Shown here: piece after piece, positions 53,806 to 61,525 of the stretch
Numbering within the stretch: position 1 is the first letter of the stretch
How the letters are laid out: each line of letters opens with the position of its first letter
Assembly: GCA_028872955.1 (NCBI GenBank)
Contig: JAGWNX010000007.1
Span: 1 to 64,000, forward strand
DNA length: 64,000 nucleotides
DNA from: Acidobacteriota bacterium
GTDB taxonomy: Bacteria > Acidobacteriota > Terriglobia > Terriglobales > Acidobacteriaceae
Direction of reading: 5' to 3'
Notes under the pieces: generated by a model
What the model saw: only the letters and a program-made list of their open reading frames with translations
The model's database searches: none
Told to the model about the DNA's origin: nothing
Position numbers and translations under genes: made by a program

Positions 53806-54123
53806 ATGGCCTTGAAGATCGCCGCGATACGCAGCGGGACGGACCCGGTGGGCAAGCTGCCTGAGGGCTCGTTTCCGCGCACCCTGGAGCAACAGATCGT
53901 CTGCCCGAAGTGTGACGCCACCTACAGCTTAGTTGTGGACTGGGACCAGAGCCTGGACCGCTGGTTTGAGGAGAGCGCCCGTCCGCTGCTGCAGATGCTG
54001 CGCAAGGCCGTCTTTCTGGGCCACGCCGATGGCCACACGGTGACGCACTTTGAGACCGCAGGTGTGGTGGTGACGAAGTTTCTTAAGCCGAAGCCCGTGG
54101 AGCCGACGCGGGTGATCCAGTAG
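53806..54123 (+). CDS. hypothetical protein with CPKC motif
   Basis: A 105-aa protein: a basic N-terminus (KIAAIRSGTDPVGKLPEGSF), a CPKC pair near residue 33 followed by DATYSLVVDWDQSLDRWF, and a C-terminal LGHADGHTVTHFE. The single Cys pair could bind a metal but no second pair is present. It is divergent from ctaC and its last 41 bp overlap the 3' end of pdxT on the other strand. No family recognised. Confidence 0.6.
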   Translation: MALKIAAIRSGTDPVGKLPEGSFPRTLEQQIVCPKCDATYSLVVDWDQSLDRWFEESARPLLQMLRKAVFLGHADGHTVTHFETAGVVVTKFLKPKPVEPTRVIQ

Positions 54124-54733
54124 CGGGCCGCACCGCTGCCGCTTGATGGGCCTGCACCATCTGCAGAAAGAGCCGGTGGATGCGCTGGTCCGAGGAGAGC
54201 TCCGGGTGAAACGTTGCCGCCAGCACGTCACCCTGCCGCACCAGCACGGGGTGGTCGTCGCGTGTGGCCAGCACCGTGACCGCGGGACCAACCTGCAGGA
54301 TGCGTGGCGCGCGGATAAAGACCATCTCCAGCGGGCCGCCGGGCAGCGTGGTGGCTGCCGTCTGGATGCAGGAGTCGAGCTGGCGCCCGTAGGCGTTGCG
54401 CTCTACCGTAATGTCGATCGCATCCAGCGAGGGCTGCGGAGGATTCTGCACGGCGTGGGCCAGCAGAATAGCTCCCGCGCACGTGCCAAAGGTCGGATGC
54501 GTGTGGACAAAGTCACGAAGGCGATCGAGAAAGCCATGAAGTTCGAGAAAGCGAAGCATGGTGGTGGACTCGCCACCGGGCAGAATCAGACCGTCCAGCC
54601 CATCCAGATCGTCGGGTAACCGAACCTCGACCGGGATAGCACCCAGCATGGAGAGCACCGCCGCGTGCGCCTGGAACGCACCCTGCAGCGCCAGCACACC
54701 GATCTTTGGGGATGCAGCATGATGAGGGTTCAT
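54083..54733 (-). CDS. pdxT: PLP synthase glutaminase subunit
   Basis: A 216-aa class I glutaminase that supplies ammonia to PdxS in ribose-5-phosphate-dependent pyridoxal phosphate synthesis. IGVLALQGAFQAH, LILPGGESTTMLRFLE, nucleophile Cys in FGTCAGAILLA and the His/Glu pair in FHPELSSDQRIH are present. A short Ala/Pro/Ser tail extends beyond the usual end and forms the overlap with the convergent gene. It lies 117 bp downstream of pdxS with a hairpin between. Confidence 0.94.
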   Translation of the reverse strand: MNPHHAASPKIGVLALQGAFQAHAAVLSMLGAIPVEVRLPDDLDGLDGLILPGGESTTMLRFLELHGFLDRLRDFVHTHPTFGTCAGAILLAHAVQNPPQPSLDAIDITVERNAYGRQLDSCIQTAATTLPGGPLEMVFIRAPRILQVGPAVTVLATRDDHPVLVRQGDVLAATFHPELSSDQRIHRLFLQMVQAHQAAAVRPATGSPASAPRASA

Positions 54734-54803
54734 AGCGACTCCTGACTCCCGCGGGCGGCCGGGATTGCTTGCTCCATTACGGCCGATTGTAGCCTGAGAA
54801 GCA

Positions 54804-54825
54804 ATGGCCCGCCTGTGCGGGCCAT
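54804..54825 (-). terminator. hairpin between pdxS and pdxT
   Basis: A 9-bp perfect stem (ATGGCCCGC with GCGGGCCAT) and CTGT loop, 25 bp after the pdxS stop. Only GCTTCT follows on the minus strand, so partial termination or mRNA protection is more likely than a full stop. Confidence 0.5.
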
Positions 54826-54850
54826 CACACTCAGACTTGTATGCCTGCCG

Positions 54851-55813
54851 CTACCAGCCGCGTGTCTGCATCAGCTGCGCTTCTTCGATTGCGGCAGCCG
54901 CCAGGCCCTTCATGGAGCCGAGCACCTGCTCGCTGGCCTCGGCGACGAGCTTCGGATCGTTGTAGTGTGTCGCGGCAATCACGATGGCGCGCGCACGCGA
55001 GACTGCCTCGGCACGCTCTGCCGGATCGTTCTCCACATCCAGCGGCGTGGCACGCTCCTTCATAAAGATGCCCGAGCCGACGAAGACCGTCTCCGCGCCC
55101 AGCTGCATCATCAGCGCGGCATCGGCCGGCGTGGCAATGCCGCCGGCAGAGAAGTTCGGCACCGGCAGCTTGCCGGCCTTCGCCACCATGCGAACCAGCT
55201 CGTAAGGAGCCTGCAGGTTCTTGGCCGCGGCGTACAGCTCCTCCTCGCCGAGCACGGTCAGGGCCTTGATCTCGCGGACGATGGTGCGCATGTGGGTTAC
55301 GGCGTGGACCACATCGCCCGTGCCGGGCTCGCCCTTGGTGCGGATCATGGCCGCGCCCTCGGCAATGCGGCGCAAGGCCTCGCCCAGATTCTTGGCACCG
55401 CAGACAAACGGCGTGGTGAAGGCGTGCTTGTCAATGTGGTGCTGCTCGTCGGCCGGGGTCAGGACCTCAGACTCGTCGATGAAGTCCACCCCAAGATGCT
55501 GCAGCACCTGCGCCTCAGCAAAGTGGCCGATACGGGCCTTCGCCATCACGGGAATCGTGACCGCAGCCATGATCTCCTTGATCAGCTTCGGATTTGCCAT
55601 GCGGGCGACTCCGCCCTCGGCACGGATCATCGCCGGCACGCGCTCCAGCGCCATCACCGAGACTGCTCCGGCCTCCTCCGCAATGCGTGCCTGCTCCACG
55701 TTCATGACGTCCATAATGACGCCGCCTTTCAGCATCTCGGCCAGGCCTAGCTTGAGGCGCAGGGTGGGCGTGCTGAAGGGGTTGGAATTGAGGTTCGAGG
55801 TATGGTCTGCCAT
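54851..55813 (-). CDS. pdxS: PLP synthase subunit PdxS
   Basis: A 320-aa PdxS/SNZ synthase making PLP from ribose-5-phosphate, glyceraldehyde-3-phosphate and ammonia. The conserved [20 protein letters not shown], Schiff-base Lys regions MAKARIGHF and [14 protein letters not shown], and [20 protein letters not shown] are intact. CAGGAG precedes ATG 55813; the large open frame continuing upstream to 56680 is antisense to a glycosyltransferase. Forms an operon with pdxT. Confidence 0.96.
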   Translation of the reverse strand: MADHTSNLNSNPFSTPTLRLKLGLAEMLKGGVIMDVMNVEQARIAEEAGAVSVMALERVPAMIRAEGGVARMANPKLIKEIMAAVTIPVMAKARIGHFAEAQVLQHLGVDFIDESEVLTPADEQHHIDKHAFTTPFVCGAKNLGEALRRIAEGAAMIRTKGEPGTGDVVHAVTHMRTIVREIKALTVLGEEELYAAAKNLQAPYELVRMVAKAGKLPVPNFSAGGIATPADAALMMQLGAETVFVGSGIFMKERATPLDVENDPAERAEAVSRARAIVIAATHYNDPKLVAEASEQVLGSMKGLAAAAIEEAQLMQTRGW

Positions 55814-56056
55814 GGAAGTCTCCTGCTGCGCTGCGGGGGGCGCATTTTGCTGCAAACTACTGTCCGCCTGAATGATAAGTTTAGCAGCTTTGATGGCAGA
55901 GGAGCCCCGAGGATGCGCGGGTTGGCATGGGCGATGCCGACACCATCCATTTGGCGAAAAATTCACGACGGATTTATCCGCCCTGTTGGCAGACTGAAGA
56001 GGCATACTCGCGCAGCGCCGCACCTGGCGCCTGCCCGATCTCGGAATGGAGGTTGC

Positions 56057-56779
56057 ATGCAGCAAGAGTTGACCATCGTCATCCCGGCCAAGAATGAGGT
56101 AGCGATGCTGCCTCGCCTGCTGGAGAGCCTGTGCCGGCAGGACTACGCCGCCATGACCCAGACGCGCATCCTGATCGCCGACGCTGGCTCCACGGATGGC
56201 ACGGTGGAGGCCGCACTCAGCTTCCGGGATCGGCTGCGTGTGGAGGTTGTGCCCGGTGGTCTGCCCTCGGTCGGGCGCAACGCAGGAGCCCGGCTGGCGA
56301 CCACGCGCTACGTTCTGTTTATGGATGCCGACGTCGAGTTGCCCGAGCCGACGCTGCTGCGCCGCGCCATGTGGCGGATGCAACGCCGCAACCAGCACCT
56401 GGTGACCACCAGCATCGCCTGCCGTGAGGGAAGCTGGATGGACGATGCGCTGTACGCCGCCAACAACCTGATGCAGTACATCGGAGCCTGGCTCAAGCCC
56501 TTCGCCACGGGTATGTTTATGCTCTTTGACCGCGAGATCTTCTGGCAGCTGGGCGGCTTCAACGAGCAGGCCCTGTTTGCCGAGGACTACCTGCTCTCCA
56601 AAGGCGTGGCCATCAAGAAGTTCCGCATTGTACGCGGCAAGGTGCTGACCACCAATCGTCGCTTTCGCAAGCTCGGCCACGGGCGCATGGTGTGGATGTT
56701 TGCCCGGACGCTGCTGAACAGCTGGAACGATGAGTACTTTCTGCGCGATCAGGGCTACTGGGAAGAAGCTGGCGTTTAG
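56057..56779 (+). CDS. family 2 glycosyltransferase
   Basis: A 240-aa GT-A type transferase. The N-terminal [20 protein letters not shown], nucleotide-binding ADAGSTDGT, and DxD metal motif in [12 protein letters not shown] are present; a later EDYLLSK carries the catalytic-base-like Asp/Glu. There is no membrane helix at the C-terminus, so it is probably a peripheral inner-membrane or cytosolic enzyme. Donor and acceptor are unknown. ATG 56057 has GGAGG 4 nt upstream-spaced; no other sugar-polymer gene is adjacent. Confidence 0.85.
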   Translation: MQQELTIVIPAKNEVAMLPRLLESLCRQDYAAMTQTRILIADAGSTDGTVEAALSFRDRLRVEVVPGGLPSVGRNAGARLATTRYVLFMDADVELPEPTLLRRAMWRMQRRNQHLVTTSIACREGSWMDDALYAANNLMQYIGAWLKPFATGMFMLFDREIFWQLGGFNEQALFAEDYLLSKGVAIKKFRIVRGKVLTTNRRFRKLGHGRMVWMFARTLLNSWNDEYFLRDQGYWEEAGV

Positions 56780-56786
56780 CAGGCGA

Positions 56787-57308
56787 CTATCCGGGCTGGC
56801 CGCTGTCGCGCACGTCGGACGGCAGCCCAGTACCCTGCAGGTGCGCTGCTGAGAGCACGATGAACAACCCCTTGGCGCGGGTAAGTACGGTGCCGTCCTG
56901 CGACCGTATCTCCGCCCGGTGAAAGAGCTTGCGCCCGGGACGCCCCTGCGCGGTCGCGGGCCGGTCGACGTGATGGCCCTCCACTACCAGTGGCTGATGC
57001 AGCGGGACCGGATGCATGTAGTCGATCTCGATATGCCGCGTTACGGCTAGGACTCCCATCGGGCTGTTCAGCTTGGCCATTGCCTCGTCCAGGAGCGTGG
57101 CCACAATGCCGCCGTGCACATAGCCGGGCGGCCCTTCGTGCACGCGGGTCAGCTCCAGCGTTGCGGTTGCCACCAGCGTCTTTGCATCAACGGTGAAGTT
57201 CAGGTGCAGCCCCTGCGGGTTGGCAGGGCCGCAGCCGAAGCAATGGTTGGCGCGCTCCTCCAGAACGGGGACCAGATCAGGGTCTGCCGTGATGGGAGTA
57301 TGGCTCAT
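56787..57308 (-). CDS. hotdog-fold thioesterase-like protein
   Basis: A 173-aa hotdog protein of the PaaI/YbaW-like thioesterase type. It has the N-terminal [16 protein letters not shown] motif and the active-site strand-helix [18 protein letters not shown], followed by [13 protein letters not shown]. It probably hydrolyses acyl-CoA or another thioester. It starts 11 nt after the recQ stop on the same strand. The two Cys near the N-terminus are typical of this subgroup. Confidence 0.82.
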   Translation of the reverse strand: MSHTPITADPDLVPVLEERANHCFGCGPANPQGLHLNFTVDAKTLVATATLELTRVHEGPPGYVHGGIVATLLDEAMAKLNSPMGVLAVTRHIEIDYMHPVPLHQPLVVEGHHVDRPATAQGRPGRKLFHRAEIRSQDGTVLTRAKGLFIVLSAAHLQGTGLPSDVRDSGQPG

Positions 57309-57319
57309 ACTGTTGGGCC

Positions 57320-59737
57320 TCAGGAGTTGCAGACTTCAAGAATGCCCTCCGCGTAACGGTCCAGCTTCTCTGGGTCCATGCCGGAGATCGCCCGGAGCTG
57401 GGTGACCGTGCGGGGGTGCTTCAACACAATACTACGAAGCGCCGACGAGCCAAAGACAAAGAACTGCGGCAGCCCCAGCTTCTCCGCCTCGGACTTACGC
57501 CATGCGCGCAGCCGCAGATCCAGTTGTTGCTGGGCGGGTGTCAGCGTAGCCGCCGGGTCAGCATGCTGCGGACGAGCTGGGGCCGGGACGGCAACTGGCC
57601 GGGCGAGCGCCGGCGACGTGACTGCGCCCTTTGCCTTGGCAGGCCGGGGCTGCGGCTGCTTTGCCTGCGCCACCTGCTTCGGCTTCTTTGCGGCGGGCGC
57701 CGGTGTACTCGCTCCGCTACACAGGGCGATCACCTCGGCACCGTAGCGGTCTGCCTTCTCCTGCCCGATGCCTGGCACCTGCTGCAAGGCACGCAGGCTG
57801 GTGGGTTGATGCAGCGCCAGGGCCGTAAGGGTCGAGTCGGAGAAGACCAGGAACGCCGGCTTGCGCGTCCGGGCGGCCTCCTGCTTGCGCCACTCGCGCA
57901 GTTGCTCGGCCAGCGCCGCCTGCGCTGGTGTCAGCGTAACGTCTTCCGTGGCTGCGGCACGAGTCGGCCTGCCCCCGGGCTTTGCCGCAGACGAGCTGCC
58001 AGACCGGCTGCGCTTGCCCGGCGAAGGACTGGTGCCCTCGTCGCGCAGCAGTACGGCGAGTGGCTCGCCGTCCGTGCGGGTGCGACCCTCGTAGGTCAGC
58101 GCGGCGCGGCGGAAGTTGATCTCCCGGCCCTCGGCGTTGGTAAAGGTATCCTGCGTCAGCGTGATGAGCCCGGCGCGGGCCAGTGCGTCCAGGTAGGCAT
58201 CGAACTGCTTGCGGTCGACACCCAGCCCGAGGTCAGTGTGCAGCTTGCCGGTGGAGCGTGGCTGTGAGCCATCCAGTTCACGCAGAATAGCCCGCAGCTG
58301 GCGGTCTTCATGCGAGGTTGGGGCACGGAATGGGCTGGCCGTGGCGCGCTCCGGCGAGCAGAAGTCACACAGCCCGCAGGGGCGCAGGCCGTCGGCGGTA
58401 TCGCCAAAGTGCTGCACCAGCGCGGCCATGCGGCACTGCGGGGTCTCAGCAAAGGCGATCATGCGATCAATCTGCGAGCGGCGAAAGTTCAGCTGCTGGT
58501 CGTAGCTGGCGCGCCAGTTGCCCGCAGCCCCGGCACGTATATTCCCGGCGATATCCATGACGGCCGCCCCAACGGCGACCAGCTTCAGCAGCGTGCGGTC
58601 CAGCGTCTCCTGATCCAGCCGCAACGCCTGTGCCAGCGCGGCTGGCTCCTGGAACTCCGCTGTCAGCGCCCGGGCCACGGCAGCCAGCTGGGTGGCCGCA
58701 GGATAGTCGCGCTCCAGAAAGAAGTCGTGCATCTTGCGGTCGGCAAAGGAGTGCAGCAGGATGGTGCGGCTGGGCAGGCCATCGCGGCCAGCGCGACCGA
58801 TCTCCTGGTAGTACGCCTCAACCGAAGCCGGCAGCGCCGTATGGATGACGGTGCGGACGTCTGCCTTGTCGATGCCCATGCCAAAGGCGATGGTGGCGAC
58901 CACCACCTCCAGGTTGCCGGCCAGGAAGTGGCGCTGCACGCGCTCGCGGGTCGCGGGGTCCAGCCCGGCGTGGTAGGGCGCAGCCGAGCGCCCGATCAGG
59001 GTCGCCAGCTCCTCGGCGGCCTTGCGCGAGGGCGCATAGACGATGGCCGGTCGCGCCGCCGGGTCTTTGAGCAGATCCACGGTGAACTGGCCGCGCCGTG
59101 GCTTCGAGAGCTCGACCAGCTCAATCGCCAGATTGTGCCGGCGAAAGCCATGGATGAATCGCTCCGGCTGCTGCAGGCCAAGCTGCATCACAATATCCTG
59201 CTGCACGGCTGGAGTGGCGGTGGCGGTAAGGGCGATGACCGGGGCGGGCCGCAGCGCCGGCAGATGCTCACCCAGCGTGCGGTAGTCCGGGCGGAAGTCG
59301 TGTCCCCAGGCGGAGATACAGTGCGCCTCGTCGATGGCGATGAGGGCCGGCTTGCGTTTGGCCAGCATCTCGGGGAAGCCGGGGACGCGCAGCCGCTCCG
59401 GCGCGATAAAGAGGAACTGCAGCGTCCCGTCCAGGTACTCCCGGCAGGCCTGTCGCGACTGCTCGCGGTCCAGGCCGGAGTGGATGCGCGCCACGCGCAG
59501 GCCGGCTGCGGCCAGCTTGGCGGCCTGGTCGTCCATCAGCGCAATCAGTGGGCTGATGACCAGCGCTGTGCCTCCGCGTGCAATGGCAGGAAGTTGATAA
59601 CAAAGGGACTTACCAGCTCCGGTCGGCATCACCAGCAGGACGTCTTTGCCCTCGGAGGCAGCCCGGCAGACCGCCTCCTGGTTGGCGCGGAAGCTGGAGA
59701 AGCCGAAGGTGCGTTGGAGCAGGTCCGTAAGGTTCAT
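57320..59737 (-). CDS. recQ: ATP-dependent DNA helicase RecQ with two HRDC domains
   Basis: An 805-aa RecQ. Helicase motifs MPTGAGKSLCYQLP, IAIDEAHCISAWGHDF, TATATP and GRAGRDG are present, then the zinc-binding Cys set ending CGLCDFC and a winged-helix-like segment. Two HRDC domains follow at about 600-675 (LTPAQAALAEQLREWRKQEA) and 730-805 (LTPAQQQLDLRLRAWRKSEA), separated by a basic Lys/Pro/Ala linker. It unwinds recombination intermediates. It is slightly longer than E. coli RecQ owing to the second HRDC. Confidence 0.94.
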   Translation of the reverse strand: MNLTDLLQRTFGFSSFRANQEAVCRAASEGKDVLLVMPTGAGKSLCYQLPAIARGGTALVISPLIALMDDQAAKLAAAGLRVARIHSGLDREQSRQACREYLDGTLQFLFIAPERLRVPGFPEMLAKRKPALIAIDEAHCISAWGHDFRPDYRTLGEHLPALRPAPVIALTATATPAVQQDIVMQLGLQQPERFIHGFRRHNLAIELVELSKPRRGQFTVDLLKDPAARPAIVYAPSRKAAEELATLIGRSAAPYHAGLDPATRERVQRHFLAGNLEVVVATIAFGMGIDKADVRTVIHTALPASVEAYYQEIGRAGRDGLPSRTILLHSFADRKMHDFFLERDYPAATQLAAVARALTAEFQEPAALAQALRLDQETLDRTLLKLVAVGAAVMDIAGNIRAGAAGNWRASYDQQLNFRRSQIDRMIAFAETPQCRMAALVQHFGDTADGLRPCGLCDFCSPERATASPFRAPTSHEDRQLRAILRELDGSQPRSTGKLHTDLGLGVDRKQFDAYLDALARAGLITLTQDTFTNAEGREINFRRAALTYEGRTRTDGEPLAVLLRDEGTSPSPGKRSRSGSSSAAKPGGRPTRAAATEDVTLTPAQAALAEQLREWRKQEAARTRKPAFLVFSDSTLTALALHQPTSLRALQQVPGIGQEKADRYGAEVIALCSGASTPAPAAKKPKQVAQAKQPQPRPAKAKGAVTSPALARPVAVPAPARPQHADPAATLTPAQQQLDLRLRAWRKSEAEKLGLPQFFVFGSSALRSIVLKHPRTVTQLRAISGMDPEKLDRYAEGILEVCNS

Positions 59738-59980
59738 GCGGCAGTGCTAGTTTCGCATATTCTTTGCTGGCAACCGCATGGGACCAGGCTGGGGCAAGGT
59801 AAGCAGCAAGATACCTGCGAGCACCGCTGCCGACCGGCGCCGTGGTGCTGTCCGGGACCGCCCAAAGTGACCTGTTTTGGTTGCTTTTCAGGCGTTTTCG
59901 AGGTACTCTACTATGAGCGGTTTAAAGCGTTTTGTGAGCTGTAATTCCGCATTCTGACGAGTAGATGAGGTGCCAGAGCT
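59738..59980. other. intergenic region recQ / 75-aa gene
   Basis: 243 bp between divergent genes. A 14-codon ORF at 59913 has no supporting ribosome site. Nothing else was recognised. Confidence 0.3.
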
Positions 59981-60208
59981 ATGGCGAAGCGTCGTGGAAA
60001 TCCGAACTGGGGAAAGCCGGAGCCGATCGGCCCTGTAACCCCGACGGTAACGTCCTTTGAGCAGGTGGTGAAGGAGTACAAGCTGACCCCGGACCAGTAC
60101 GTGCGCTCGACCCGTCTGCGGGAGTGGGCGCGTCGCAACAAGAACTCCAAGTACATCCCGGAGGCGCTGCTGGAGGCCTGGGGCTTCGAGATCGAGTCGA
60201 CACTGTAA
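59981..60208 (+). CDS. small basic protein of unknown function
   Basis: A 75-aa protein with a basic opening (AKRRGNPNWGKP), a Pro/Thr stretch and a helical C-terminal half (FEQVVKEYKLTPDQYVRSTRL, RRNKNSKYIPEALLEAWGFE). No Cys or membrane helix. A GAGGTG lies upstream at slightly long spacing, and a proper terminator follows 23 bp after the stop, so it is a self-contained transcription unit. The charge would suit RNA or DNA binding, but I recognise no family. Confidence 0.7.
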   Translation: MAKRRGNPNWGKPEPIGPVTPTVTSFEQVVKEYKLTPDQYVRSTRLREWARRNKNSKYIPEALLEAWGFEIESTL

Positions 60209-60230
60209 CCTCCTGCCATTTGACCAACAG

Positions 60231-60256
60231 ACGCCGCCCGCGAGGCGGCGTTTTTG
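60231..60256 (+). terminator. rho-independent terminator
   Basis: ACGCCGCC pairs with GGCGGCGT around a CGCGA loop, followed by TTTT G. It closes the 75-aa gene unit and isolates it from ribBA. Confidence 0.85.
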
Positions 60257-60314
60257 TTGCACCAGACTCCTCTTCCGTGATCGCGGTCACCGGCGAAAGC
60301 TTTTGCACCGCACG

Positions 60315-60320
60315 TATGAT
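60315..60320 (+). promoter_or_regulatory. -10 box TATGAT upstream of ribBA
   Basis: TATGAT lies 51 bp before the chosen ribBA start. No FMN-riboswitch core sequence was seen in the short leader. Confidence 0.4.
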
Positions 60321-60371
60321 GGACAGAGTCTGATGGAGAGAGCGGCGCAAGGCCGTCGCGAGGTAAAAGCT

Positions 60372-61520
60372 ATGTTTGCAAGCGTTCTGGATGCCGTGGC
60401 TGACATCAAAGCCGGCAAGATGGTGGTGGTGGTCGACGACGAAGACCGCGAGAACGAGGGCGACCTGACCATCGCCGCCGAGTTCTGCACACCGGAGGCC
60501 GTCAACTTCATGGCCCGGTTTGGTCGTGGCCTCATCTGCCTGACCCTGACCGAGGAGCGCGCCGACTACCTGCGCCTGGGGCCTATGACCCAGGAGAACA
60601 CCTCACGCTTTGGGACTGCGTTTACCGAGAGCATCGAGGCCCGCGAAGGCGTAACCACCGGCATCTCCGCCGCAGACCGCAGCCATACCATCCAGGTCGC
60701 CATCCATCCCCGGTCTACCGCCTACGACCTGGCGCGTCCGGGCCACGTCTTTCCGCTGCGCGCCCGCAAGGGCGGCGTGCTGGTGCGGGCCGGGCAGACC
60801 GAGGCGGCCGTAGACCTGGCGCGCATGGCCGGGCTGATTCCGGCAGGCGTGATCTGCGAGATTATGAACGACGACGGCACCATGGCTCGTGTGCCCGACC
60901 TGCAGCGCTTCTGCACGGAGCATGGCCTGAAGATGGTGACCGTCGCCGACCTGATCCGCTACCGCCTGCAGCACGAGCGGTACATTCATCGCGTGGCAGA
61001 GTCGGTGGTCCCGACCGAGTGGGGCGAGTTCCGCATGATCGCCTACGAGAGCGAGGTGGACGGCGATGAGTCGCACGTAGCCCTGGTACTGGGCGACGTC
61101 GCTGGCGAGGAGCCTGCCCTGGTTCGCGTGCACACCCACTGCCTGGCCGGAGACGTCTTCGGCACCTCAATGTGCGACTGCCGGCCGGTGGTGGAGCGCT
61201 CGCTTGAGCGCATTGCCCAGGCCGGTCGAGGCGCGCTGGTGTATCTGCACAACGGCAGCAAGGGCTTTGGCATTGACCGTAGCGGCCCGGTGGCGCGGCT
61301 GGTCTTTCACCGCGACACGCGAGCTCGCGAACGGCAGGAGGAGAGCAGCAGCCAGCGCACCCTGCGCCAGGTGGGTCTTGGCGGGCAGATCCTCTCAGAC
61401 CTTGGCATCCGTAAGATCCGCCTGCTGACCAACCGCCCGGCTCACGTGCCTGCGCTGCAGGGCTTTGGCGTCGAGATTGTGGAGCAGGTGCCGGTGACTG
61501 CGACGGTGGTGCAGCCCTAG
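60372..61520 (+). CDS. ribBA: 3,4-DHBP synthase fused to a degenerate GTP cyclohydrolase II domain
   Basis: A 382-aa RibBA-type riboflavin protein. The RibB half is intact: [47 protein letters not shown] and [15 protein letters not shown], making dihydroxybutanone phosphate from ribulose-5-phosphate. The RibA half keeps the Zn Cys set ([15 protein letters not shown]) and [19 protein letters not shown], but the central catalytic part EGRGIGL..AYxLQ..DTVEAN is replaced by NGSKGFGID and a Ser/Arg/Glu-rich stretch, and the usual catalytic Asp is Thr. It may no longer open GTP. ATG 60372 follows GAGGT; ATG 60333 has no ribosome site. Confidence 0.85.
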   Translation: MFASVLDAVADIKAGKMVVVVDDEDRENEGDLTIAAEFCTPEAVNFMARFGRGLICLTLTEERADYLRLGPMTQENTSRFGTAFTESIEAREGVTTGISAADRSHTIQVAIHPRSTAYDLARPGHVFPLRARKGGVLVRAGQTEAAVDLARMAGLIPAGVICEIMNDDGTMARVPDLQRFCTEHGLKMVTVADLIRYRLQHERYIHRVAESVVPTEWGEFRMIAYESEVDGDESHVALVLGDVAGEEPALVRVHTHCLAGDVFGTSMCDCRPVVERSLERIAQAGRGALVYLHNGSKGFGIDRSGPVARLVFHRDTRARERQEESSSQRTLRQVGLGGQILSDLGIRKIRLLTNRPAHVPALQGFGVEIVEQVPVTATVVQP

Positions 61521-61525
61521 CATCC

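Noticed and set aside
59913-59957. 14-codon ORF upstream of the 75-aa gene as a leader peptide
   Set aside because: No ribosome site, no attenuator-like hairpin pair, and no codon run that would suggest control.
60257-60371. FMN riboswitch upstream of ribBA
   Set aside because: The leader is only about 50 nt after the -10 box and lacks the conserved FMN-element boxes.
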